A program made the translations under genes and the position numbers. Positions 1 through 7,731 of a stretch of DNA of 64,000 bases are shown one piece after another. Position 1 is the first letter of the stretch. Each line of letters starts with the position of its first letter. The notes under the pieces are model-generated. The model saw only the letters and a program-made list of their open reading frames with translations. It did no database searches and had not been told where the DNA came from. Source of the stretch: an uncultured Candidatus Melainabacteria bacterium (GTDB taxonomy: Bacteria > Cyanobacteriota > Vampirovibrionia > Gastranaerophilales > Gastranaerophilaceae). The stretch spans positions 113,466 to 177,465 of the forward strand of contig CAKVIE010000003.1 in the NCBI GenBank assembly GCA_934754505.1, in the 5' to 3' direction.

Positions 1-599
1 TGTGCATTGTTGCATTTTAAATCTGCGAACATCGGAAATACTGTTTCTTTATCCAAACAATACATGCCCGCATTAATTTCTTTTATCTTTTTAACATTTT
101 CATCGGCATCTTTTTCTTCCGTAATACATTTCAAAGAGCCGTTTTCGTTTCTGACTATACGACCGTAGTTAGTCGGATTATCAAATATTGCTGACATAAC
201 AGTTAAAGCTGCACCGCTTTGTTCGTGGGCATTGATAAAATCAGCCATGGTATCTGCTTCAATCAAAGGTGTATCGCCGCAAACAACGAGAACCGTGCCT
301 TTAAAGTTTTTCAAAAGGTCATTTGCCTTATAAACGGCATCGCCTGTACCTCTTTGCGGTGATTGAAGTACGCATTTTGCGTTTTCTGCATAACCATTTA
401 CAAAATTTTCGACTTTTTCTGCACCGTGACCGACCACGACAATATTTTCTTCAACCAATCCTGTTGAATTGATTGCATCTAAAACATATCCTAAAAGCGG
501 TTTGGTAAAAATAGGATGAAGAACTTTCGGTAAATCCGATTTCATTCTCGTACCCTTGCCTGCTGCAAGAATAACCGCTTTAACTTTGTTATTTTCCAT
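1..599 (-). CDS. glmU: GlmU N-terminal part, UDP-GlcNAc pyrophosphorylase (partial, runs off window)
   Basis: This is the uridylyltransferase half of GlmU, which makes UDP-N-acetylglucosamine for peptidoglycan in the cytoplasm. Reading from the ATG at 599 I see MENNKVKAVILAAGKGTRM, the LAAGxGTRM nucleotide-binding signature at residues 11-19, followed by the LPKVLH segment. Further on come QRGTGDAV (the uracil-contacting QxGTGxA motif) and VCGDTPL, where Asp binds the metal. The reading frame is open to the window edge, so the C-terminal half and any left-handed beta-helix acetyltransferase domain cannot be seen. A one-domain nucleotidyltransferase therefore remains possible, although GlmU is the best fit. 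Confidence 0.88.
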   Translation of the reverse strand, partial: MENNKVKAVILAAGKGTRMKSDLPKVLHPIFTKPLLGYVLDAINSTGLVEENIVVVGHGAEKVENFVNGYAENAKCVLQSPQRGTGDAVYKANDLLKNFKGTVLVVCGDTPLIEADTMADFINAHEQSGAALTVMSAIFDNPTNYGRIVRNENGSLKCITEEKDADENVKKIKEINAGMYCLDKETVFPMFADLKCNNA

Positions 600-716
600 A
601 ATCTTTAATTCCTCACAATTATTATACAAAAATATCACAAAAAAAGAACATTTTTTTTTATTCTTTTGACGATTTTTAACATACTTTTTATAAAATAGTG
701 AAAAATCGAATTCATT

Positions 717-1907
717 TTATTTCTTCAATTTCAGGATTTGTTCTTGAGCCGCTATTGCACGTCTGTTATCGGGGTATCTTTGCAAAATTTTGTTGCAATA
801 ACCACGGGCATTGCAGAAGTCCTTTGTTCCGAAAACCTCTATATCCATACCTAAATAATAATATGCCAAAGTTTTGTCGTCGAGCTTTAATGCTTGTGAA
901 ATATCAGATTGTGCATTTTTGTAATCTTCTATTTTGAATTCTGCCCATGCTTTTTGGTACCAAATTTTGGCTGTCCATCTTTTATCTGAAATATTATCGT
1001 ATTTTAGTGCGGTTTCAAAGTCAGCAATCGCTTCTTTATATTTTTTCGTTTGATTGTATAAAGTACCTCTGATGTAGTAATTGCTCGCATCTGTGACGTT
1101 TATATCTATTGCATCTTCTATTATTGAAAATGCTTCCGTTGAACGCTCGGTATTTTGTAAACAATTTGCAAGCAGCTGATAAAGTTTTACATCTTTCGGT
1201 GCAAGTTGTATAGCTTTTTTCAAATCGTCTATTGCGTTTTTAAAACGCTGCATATTATAGGAAATATTTGCTCTAAAGTAATAATACTCTGTATTTTCTC
1301 TATCCAAATCTATTGCACTTCCCATATCAATATATGCTCCGCTGTCGTCGTGGAGTTTGTCTTTTAATATGGCTCTGTTGTAATAATATTCGTGTTCTTT
1401 TGTATTTAATTTGATTGCCGAGTTTAAATCGGACAAACTTTCTTTATACTTTTTTAAAATTGCATATATTTTACTTCTTTGAAAATAATACTGTGATTTG
1501 CCGAATTCATTCACCAATGTTGTTAAACAATTAAAGGCGTCAGCATTCTTTTTAGCTTGGAATAACAACATAAATCTTGCCTGAAGATAAAATTCTCGGT
1601 CTATTCTGTTAGAGTTATCTTCATCAAAATATTTTAAACCTAAAAATCTAATCATTGGCTCTGAAATTTTGTACAAATTTTTGATTTTTTTTCTGTCTGC
1701 GTTGTTAAGTTTCTCGGCTTTTATCAAACAATTAACAGCTTTTGCAAAACATTTTTTGTTTGATGTTTTTAAAACACTCAATATATAACTTGAATAATCA
1801 TCGTATTCCGCTTGCGGTGTTTCTACAATTTTATCCAAATACTCTGTTAATTTGCTCCATTGCAAACCTTTTCTGAGTTGTTTTATTGTTTCCGATCTCT
1901 CGCTCAT
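717..1907 (-). CDS. TPR-repeat protein
   Basis: About 396 residues, made of tandem tetratricopeptide-type helical hairpins from roughly residue 130 to the end. The typical 34-residue spacing and YY-R / A-DL-A-L-P patterns are visible, for example KNAIDDLKKAIQLAPKD and KEAIADFETALKYD. The first 120 residues are helical but do not match a domain I know. There is no signal peptide or membrane segment, so it is probably a cytoplasmic scaffold for protein contacts. I chose the ATG at 1907 because GGA lies 9 nt upstream; a TTG 12 nt earlier is also open. It stands alone, reading the same way as glmU and the HNH-like gene. Partner and pathway are unknown. Confidence 0.8.
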   Translation of the reverse strand: MSERSETIKQLRKGLQWSKLTEYLDKIVETPQAEYDDYSSYILSVLKTSNKKCFAKAVNCLIKAEKLNNADRKKIKNLYKISEPMIRFLGLKYFDEDNSNRIDREFYLQARFMLLFQAKKNADAFNCLTTLVNEFGKSQYYFQRSKIYAILKKYKESLSDLNSAIKLNTKEHEYYYNRAILKDKLHDDSGAYIDMGSAIDLDRENTEYYYFRANISYNMQRFKNAIDDLKKAIQLAPKDVKLYQLLANCLQNTERSTEAFSIIEDAIDINVTDASNYYIRGTLYNQTKKYKEAIADFETALKYDNISDKRWTAKIWYQKAWAEFKIEDYKNAQSDISQALKLDDKTLAYYYLGMDIEVFGTKDFCNARGYCNKILQRYPDNRRAIAAQEQILKLKK

Positions 1908-2083
1908 ATCTTTTTCCAATAATTATCAAGTTTATTATAACAGTATTTCTTTTTATAATCCATAATATTTTTGAACTAAAAAAAGAGCGTATCTCTACAC
2001 TCATGGATTTTATATGTTTATCTGACCAAACAAATTACCTGCTTTTTTCAAAGCAAGTAGTTCGTTCGTCTGTGTTAAAAAAA

Positions 2084-3286
2084 CTATGCAGCTTGTTTGT
2101 TGCTATCCTTGTTTTTTTCACTTTCGGGAAGCGGGAATTCTTCTGTAAAATCTACTTCTCCGTTTGTTTCATCGTAAATGGTTTTTGCAAGTTTTGCTGA
2201 ATAATTATCGTATTTCGGATGAATTTTAGGATCTTTCGATTCGTCTATTGCTCTTTGTGCTTCCGTTAAATATTCATGAATGTATTCAGTTCTTTCTTTT
2301 CTGTTTTCGTTTAACCATGTCGTGAACGGTTTGTTCGTTTTGACTATGTTGCAACGGGCATGCATTAACCAGAAGTTGCTTACTGCATCTAATCCGCCCA
2401 AATCATGCGGGTGAACGTGGTCTGTATTTGTATATGTCGGTGATACGAGTTTTTCAACTATATCTCTTGATGTTCTTTCCTGTTTTTTATTATCAAGTCC
2501 GCCGTATTTTACAAACCATGCCGTTTCACTTGTTTGTGAACTCGGTAAATTTGATGCGATTTTCATTAATTGTGCTTTATCTTTTTCGTTAGATAAATTA
2601 AGTGTATTTACTAATTCAAGGAATTTGCCTCTTTGGAATGCAAAATTTGATTGTCTTTCAAAAATAACATTACTTGATTCTTTTAATAAGTTTTGAACTC
2701 TGATTTTATCTGCTTCTTCTAAATCTTCGGAAAATCTTCCCATTCTATCTAAAACAGCATATTGACGACGTTCTAATTGTCCCAAACGTTTTGTTCTTTC
2801 TTCTGAAACAATGTCTTTAACTGTTTTTTCAGGGTGTTTTACTTTTTCTGTTTCAAGGAATGATAAAATTTTCTTTTCTGAAGGATACATATAATCTTCA
2901 TGGCTTCTTGCAACTTTTAAATAAGTTGATTCGTCCGCATTATCCAATTCTTTTTTGATTGCTGCAAAAATCGGCTTTGTCATAATAGGAGTGCCGCAAT
3001 CAGGACATGGCAAAGGATTTGTTAATTGGCTTAATCTGAAACCGCTTTGTGTATCTGCTTCCATTGGATCCATTCCGGGAGGATTGTTTGTTTTTCTTCC
3101 AAAATCAACTTGAAATATTCCAAATTGAATATTATTGTCTGACTTCTTTTCTCCCCATAAATTTGCTGTCAAAGGTGCAAAACCTGAAACATCTTTCTTC
3201 TCTGCTTTTATGGAAGATGTTACCTTATCGTTTTTTAAATTAAATTGTTGAACAGGCATAGCTGTACTTACGGAATTAATCCACAT
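2084..3286 (-). CDS. HNH-endonuclease-like protein with split zinc ribbon
   Basis: About 400 residues. The C-terminal third contains DHVHPHDLGG, then N--L-H-RCN--K, the pattern of the HNH/treble-clef nuclease fold (catalytic His, structural Asn, second His). A CPDCGTP zinc knuckle lies near residue 95, about 190 residues upstream of the HNH core, separated by a charged helical segment. Only one CxxC pair is visible, so any zinc site would be incomplete or would use other ligands. The N-terminal 70 residues look disordered. The ATG at 3286 is preferred (GAGAG upstream) over an in-frame GTG at 3301. It may cut DNA or may be a non-catalytic relative. No restriction, toxin or phage genes lie beside it. 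Confidence 0.6.
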   Translation of the reverse strand: MWINSVSTAMPVQQFNLKNDKVTSSIKAEKKDVSGFAPLTANLWGEKKSDNNIQFGIFQVDFGRKTNNPPGMDPMEADTQSGFRLSQLTNPLPCPDCGTPIMTKPIFAAIKKELDNADESTYLKVARSHEDYMYPSEKKILSFLETEKVKHPEKTVKDIVSEERTKRLGQLERRQYAVLDRMGRFSEDLEEADKIRVQNLLKESSNVIFERQSNFAFQRGKFLELVNTLNLSNEKDKAQLMKIASNLPSSQTSETAWFVKYGGLDNKKQERTSRDIVEKLVSPTYTNTDHVHPHDLGGLDAVSNFWLMHARCNIVKTNKPFTTWLNENRKERTEYIHEYLTEAQRAIDESKDPKIHPKYDNYSAKLAKTIYDETNGEVDFTEEFPLPESEKNKDSNKQAA

Positions 3287-3697
3287 AAAATTTTCTCTCA
3301 CTCACTATAAAAATCCACACATGTATGATAACTCCAATATGTTTTATTTTGTTACTTTAAGCGTTGTATTTTACAATTCGTTACAATAATAATTACTTAC
3401 TAATATATATAACAGGTATAAATTTTATAAAAAAATAAAAAGCCGCTTGTAGCGGCTGTCAGACTTAGGGGATAATATAATAAGATAGTTTTGTTATCGA
3501 CTGTATTTTTTACATCTTTAGCAGATTTTTGTGTAAATACATCTTTTGATGGAGATTTTACATGTTACAAAATGTTAATAAATGTTGGTTGTCAGAAATA
3601 AAAAATTAAAGTTTTGATTTTATCTGTCGATATAAAACATGTAACAGCAAGGATTTGCAGTTATCAGTGTAAGTGAAATTTGTGAAAGGACACAAAA
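3287..3697. other. Intergenic region between divergent genes
   Basis: This AT-rich spacer separates the leftward HNH-like gene from the rightward EF-hand/annexin-like gene and should hold both promoters. The only strong structure I see is the hairpin at 3429-3457. No further ORF with a ribosome site is evident. The rightward gene has a clear Shine-Dalgarno sequence (GAAAGGA) just before its ATG at 3698. Confidence 0.5.
3429..3457 (-). terminator. Leftward hairpin terminator or leader attenuator
   Basis: AGCCGCT (3441-3447) and AGCGGCT (3451-3457) form a 7-bp stem with a 3-nt loop. Read leftward, the stem runs straight into a U-rich tract (the A-run at 3430-3440 on the plus strand), the shape of an intrinsic terminator. 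There is no leftward gene immediately upstream for it to terminate. It could therefore be an attenuator in the leader of the HNH-like gene, or a stop for antisense transcription. Confidence 0.55.
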
Positions 3698-4936
3698 ATG
3701 GCAAACGAATTTGGTAAATTAACGATTAATCCAAATAACGCTGCACAAATAGATGCTCTTAAAAAGATTGCTGATCCCTCTTTTGGTATAAACGGCAGTC
3801 GAATTTTGAAAACCGGAAATGATTTAAGCATTTTCCAAGGTGATATAGAAAAATTTAAGGAGTCAAACTTAAGTAAAGTTTATAACGAAGAACAAATGCA
3901 AACTTTGTTTAACGTTATGGATGCAGATGGCAGTGGCAAACTTGATGCAAATGAAATTGCTTCATTAGCTGCGATGGGCAAAGACACTTATGATTGTATT
4001 CCTGATGATAAGACATCTATTGATGAAAATGATATGGCTGCCCTTTACGAAATGGCACAAGCATACGTTGATGATGCATTGAATGATGACAATGGCGGAG
4101 CAACGACGACGACTCCATCGGGTACTACAAAACCGACAACTGACAACACCGGTAATTCGACAACAACAACTGTTACAACCACAACAGTCACAACTACAAC
4201 CGTTACAAACGGAACAACAACGACAGGTACACCAAATACTTCAAATGTAAACAATAACACTAATATCAACAACAATACAACAATAAATAATGACACAAAG
4301 GTTGAAGAAGAAAAACCTCAAACACTTGCCGATAGAACTTCTATCAGTGATAATGATGCCTTGATGTTGTGTGACCAATTACACGATGCTTTGGCAGGAT
4401 TGGGAACCAATCAAGATACATTAAAGCAAATTATTACAAGCGGTCAATTCAATTCGGCTGATTTAGTTAAACTTCAAGACGTTTATAAAGAGCGTTACGG
4501 AGAATCATTAACTCACGATATCAACGGTGAGTGGGGTATGCAGATAAACGGTGATAACAAGCAGTATATCAGTGCATTGTATGCCGCAACTTCTGAAGAA
4601 GCAAGAAATGCTTTAGGTTGGAACGATACTGATGATATTCCGAAAGATATTGCAGCTATGGCTATTGATGTTTCTAACTCAATCAAAGGCGGAAGAATGA
4701 ATCCTATAACTGCAACAAAATTTGCAGCTTTGCCGAAATCAATGCAAGCACAAGTTTTGACAGCAACGGAAATGCTTTATCCGAATGAATCATCAACAGA
4801 CAAAATGCAAAGTCTTAAAGTTATGCCAAATTACACGGCATTATTCCTCGGACCGAGTGTTCTTGCTCTCAATGATGCAGCTCACAACAATGTTGTTGAA
4901 TCAGCATTCGCTATCCAACGTTCGGCAATTAACTAA
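3698..4936 (+). CDS. EF-hand and annexin-like repeat protein with Thr-rich linker
   Basis: 412 residues in three parts. Residues 1-130 hold a canonical EF-hand loop DADGSGKLDANE at 75-86, with a looser Asp-rich segment (DDKTSIDEND) about 20 residues later. Residues 136-205 are a Thr/Asn-rich linker. Residues 219-298 resemble one annexin repeat: DQLHDALAGLGTNQDTL, then ILTS-like IITS, Y-x3-YGESL-x2-DI and an acidic residue about 40 after GLGT, matching the type-II calcium loop arrangement. The rest is helical. No signal peptide is visible. The family match is my reading of the motif, not a search result. A calcium-binding, membrane- or surface-associated role is an inference. It is a single gene with its own terminator. 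Confidence 0.65.
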   Translation: MANEFGKLTINPNNAAQIDALKKIADPSFGINGSRILKTGNDLSIFQGDIEKFKESNLSKVYNEEQMQTLFNVMDADGSGKLDANEIASLAAMGKDTYDCIPDDKTSIDENDMAALYEMAQAYVDDALNDDNGGATTTTPSGTTKPTTDNTGNSTTTTVTTTTVTTTTVTNGTTTTGTPNTSNVNNNTNINNNTTINNDTKVEEEKPQTLADRTSISDNDALMLCDQLHDALAGLGTNQDTLKQIITSGQFNSADLVKLQDVYKERYGESLTHDINGEWGMQINGDNKQYISALYAATSEEARNALGWNDTDDIPKDIAAMAIDVSNSIKGGRMNPITATKFAALPKSMQAQVLTATEMLYPNESSTDKMQSLKVMPNYTALFLGPSVLALNDAAHNNVVESAFAIQRSAIN

Positions 4937-4945
4937 CAAAAATTT

Positions 4946-4976
4946 AAAAAGAGTGGCGAAAGTCACTCTTTTTTTA
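4946..4976. terminator. Bidirectional intrinsic terminator
   Basis: A 12-bp stem (4946-4957 with 4962-4973) closes on a GAAA tetraloop, with A-runs on one side and T-runs on the other. It lies between the stop of the EF-hand gene and the stop of the convergent priA, and can serve both. Confidence 0.9.
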
Positions 4977-4988
4977 TGCAAAAATTTT

Positions 4989-7469
4989 TTAAATTAAATC
5001 TATCGGATTTACGTCAATTTTTATTTTTAAGTCGTTTGGCAATTTAATTGTTTTGAAAAGTTTTGCTATTATTGCATGCCCGTATTTTTCGTCAAAGTTT
5101 TTGATTAAAATTTCGTAGCGGTAATCTTTGTTTAGTTTTTCCATTGCACAAGATGTAGCACTTCCGATTTGAATTTTTTCTGACAAGTTTTTATTTTGAA
5201 TAACAGTTTTCAAGTGTTTAGAAATTTCGTCGGCGGCTTGAAAAACTCTTTCTCCATCCATGCCTGCAACGATAAATCTTATGACTTGAGAAAACGGAGG
5301 ATAGCCGAATTCTTTACGCAAGACAATTTCTTCGTCATAGAATTTTTGATAATTTTGTTCTTTTGCCGATTGAATTGCAGAAAAATCGGGGTTAAAAGTT
5401 TGAAAAATGACAGACCCGCCATATTTTCCACGACCTGCACGCCCTGCGACTTGAGTCAGAAGTTGAAAACCTCTTTCTGTCGAGCGAAAATCGGGGAAAA
5501 CAAAGGAGTTATCGGAATTTATGACACCAACGAGAGTAACGTTTTCATTATCCAATCCTTTTGCACTCATTTGAGTTCCGATTAAAATGTCTATTTCGCC
5601 CTTTTCAAACTCATTGAGCATTTCGGCATGTGCATTTTTGTGTTTCAAATTCTCCGAATCAAACCTTTTTACCCGTGCATTCGGGAAAATCTTTTTCACG
5701 ATATCTTCAACTTTTTCCGTACCCATGCCCGAGAATTTAAAATTAGTCGAACCGCATTTGGGGCAAGTTTCCGGAACTTTTGTTTCATAATCACACCAAT
5801 GGCATTTGAAGCTGTTGCTGTTTTTGTGATAAACAAGCGGTATTGCACAGTTCGGGCATGTGAGAATTTCTCCGCAGTCGGGGCATTGTGTTTTTGTAGA
5901 AAAACCTAATCTGTTCATCAATAAAATTGTTTGTTTTCCTGAATCCAAATTATTTTGCATTTTTTGAATTAAATAATTAGAAAAACGTTTTTGACCTTTT
6001 TCGGAAAATTCTTCTTTCATATCGACGATTTCGACGGGTGCGAGAGGAACGTTGTTAAAACGCTCTTTCAACTCAATAAGACTGCCTTCGTTTTTTGCCC
6101 TGTAATATGAGCAAATATCAGGAGTTGCACTACCTTTGATAATTGCGGCATTGTTTATTTCTGCAAGTTTTTCCGCAACCTCGACTGCATTGTAATACGG
6201 CGGCGGCATTGTTTGTTTGAAAGATGTTTCGTGTTCCTCATCAATCACAATCAGACCGATATTTTTCAACGGGGCGAAAACGGCAGACCTTGCACCGACT
6301 AAAACTTTTATTTTATTTTGTTTTAATTTATTTCTTATATCAAATTTTTCAGACTCGGATATTGAACTGTGCCAAATTGCGACGTTTTCCGTGCCAAATC
6401 TCAATGCTGTTTTTTTGACAAGCATTGAGGCTATGGCTATTTCAGGTGCTAAAAACAGTATATTTTTTCCGCTTTCGATAACTTTTTTCATAACGGCAAA
6501 ATATAATTCCGTTTTCCCCGATGCCGTGACTCCGTGAATTAAAATAGGTGAAGTTTGTCCGTTTTCTATTTTTTGAGTAATGGTGTCGAGTGCTTTTTTT
6601 TGCTCTTGAGAAAGCGGCGGAAACTCCGTTCTCTTTTCGTTTTCATAAATGTTTAAAGGATTTCTGAAAATTTGTTTTTCGTAAAATTTGATTAGACCTG
6701 CTGCTTCCATTTTTTTTAGCGTCGGCAGGGTTGTTTTGGCTTGTTTTACAAATTCTGTTGATAAAATTTCGTTTTCTGAAAATAAATCAAAAGCCTCTAA
6801 AATCTTTGAATAACGGTTATTTGTTGTATTTTTTGAACAAAGTTTAATATATTTTGCAAATTTGTCCGAAATATTTTGATTTTCGACTAAATTTTCAATT
6901 TTGATTAATTCTGACTTCTTTAATTTTCTTATTGTTTGGGAAAATTTTTCTCTTGTAAGGTGCGAATTTCTTCTCAAAGTTATGTCTGATGTCGGTGTTT
7001 CAAATTCAAGATTAGTCAGAATTTTCATCTCATTTTCCGATAATCCGAATGGAATATCCTTGCAGAGCCTTGTTATTTTTGTTTTGTATTTGCCGAAAAG
7101 TTTTGATGACGAAGCAACTTGAATTACGGCATTTAAGTCGCAAACATAATACTTTGCAACCCAAAGAAGCAGCTGCATATATTCGGGGGTGAATGCGATT
7201 TCGTCATCTAAAATATCAAGAATTTCTTTTACTTTGTATTTTCCGTCTATCGTGTCTGAAAAACCTACTACAAAGCCGTTTACGGCATCTTTTGCTCCAA
7301 ATGGTACAACAATCGGGGAGCCGAATTTTATTTTGTCTTTTAAATCATCTGGAATTGAATAACTGAAAGGTTTTGTACCCAGTCCGTTTACATCAACAAT
7401 AACAAGGGCATATTTTTTTAATATGCCCTCATTAGTTTTTTCTTCTTTTTCTTGCGAAAAATCAGCCAT
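4989..7469 (-). CDS. priA: Primosomal protein N' (PriA replication-restart helicase)
   Basis: 826 residues, a normal length for PriA, the 3'-5' superfamily 2 helicase that reloads the replisome at stalled forks. The N-terminal DNA-binding domain is followed by Walker A GVTASGKTE near residue 313 and the DEEH box near 410. A zinc-binding insertion with paired CxxC motifs (CPDCGEILTCPNC, CHWC, CPKC) spans about 535-575. The helicase motifs GTQMSAKGLD and QVAGRAGRG follow. The start ATG overlaps the stop of the upstream PC4-like gene by one base (TAATG), so the two are probably translated together. Confidence 0.95.
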   Translation of the reverse strand: MADFSQEKEEKTNEGILKKYALVIVDVNGLGTKPFSYSIPDDLKDKIKFGSPIVVPFGAKDAVNGFVVGFSDTIDGKYKVKEILDILDDEIAFTPEYMQLLLWVAKYYVCDLNAVIQVASSSKLFGKYKTKITRLCKDIPFGLSENEMKILTNLEFETPTSDITLRRNSHLTREKFSQTIRKLKKSELIKIENLVENQNISDKFAKYIKLCSKNTTNNRYSKILEAFDLFSENEILSTEFVKQAKTTLPTLKKMEAAGLIKFYEKQIFRNPLNIYENEKRTEFPPLSQEQKKALDTITQKIENGQTSPILIHGVTASGKTELYFAVMKKVIESGKNILFLAPEIAIASMLVKKTALRFGTENVAIWHSSISESEKFDIRNKLKQNKIKVLVGARSAVFAPLKNIGLIVIDEEHETSFKQTMPPPYYNAVEVAEKLAEINNAAIIKGSATPDICSYYRAKNEGSLIELKERFNNVPLAPVEIVDMKEEFSEKGQKRFSNYLIQKMQNNLDSGKQTILLMNRLGFSTKTQCPDCGEILTCPNCAIPLVYHKNSNSFKCHWCDYETKVPETCPKCGSTNFKFSGMGTEKVEDIVKKIFPNARVKRFDSENLKHKNAHAEMLNEFEKGEIDILIGTQMSAKGLDNENVTLVGVINSDNSFVFPDFRSTERGFQLLTQVAGRAGRGKYGGSVIFQTFNPDFSAIQSAKEQNYQKFYDEEIVLRKEFGYPPFSQVIRFIVAGMDGERVFQAADEISKHLKTVIQNKNLSEKIQIGSATSCAMEKLNKDYRYEILIKNFDEKYGHAIIAKLFKTIKLPNDLKIKIDVNPIDLI

Positions 7470-7717
7470 TAAACGTCAGCTTCCTCGCTTGATAAAAGTT
7501 CTTCCATTGCTTTATCCACCGCATCTTTGAGTGTCATAAGCGCATCAGGTGCAACTGTTACACCTTTTTTTGTCGGAAGCCAGGTTTGTCCGTCATCGGT
7601 TGTGTAAAAAATTCTCAAATCCAAATAGCTTTTTCCTTTATATGTTTTGATTGCTATTTGAAGTTGTTCTGTTGCACTTCTTGCAATGGTTGCAAGCATT
7701 GTTCCTTCATCTGCCAT
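7469..7717 (-). CDS. PC4/p15-type single-stranded DNA-binding protein
   Basis: 82 residues. The centre reads as a PC4-like fold: a strand IAIKTYKGKSYLDLRIFY, then WLPTKKGVTVAPDAL leading into an amphipathic helix. This matches the family pattern 'S-R-Y-G--Y-D-R-Y----G-W-PTKKGI-L'. Members of this family (transcriptional coactivator p15/PC4 and bacterial YdbC) bind single-stranded nucleic acid as dimers. The gene is translationally coupled to priA (shared base in TAATG), which supports a role with ssDNA at replication or repair sites. The fold is assigned from the motif only. The ATG at 7717 has AAGGAGAAATATA upstream. Confidence 0.72.
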   Translation of the reverse strand: MADEGTMLATIARSATEQLQIAIKTYKGKSYLDLRIFYTTDDGQTWLPTKKGVTVAPDALMTLKDAVDKAMEELLSSEEADV

Positions 7718-7731
7718 TATATTTCTCCTTT

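Noticed and set aside
4100..4290. Possible tandem DNA repeat or CRISPR in the ACAACA-rich stretch
   Set aside because: It is imperfect coding repetition of Thr/Asn codons in frame, without regular spacers.
4045..4296. Valine-rich ORF on the minus strand
   Set aside because: It is the reverse of the Thr-codon-rich linker of the EF-hand/annexin-like gene; no ribosome site and extreme composition.
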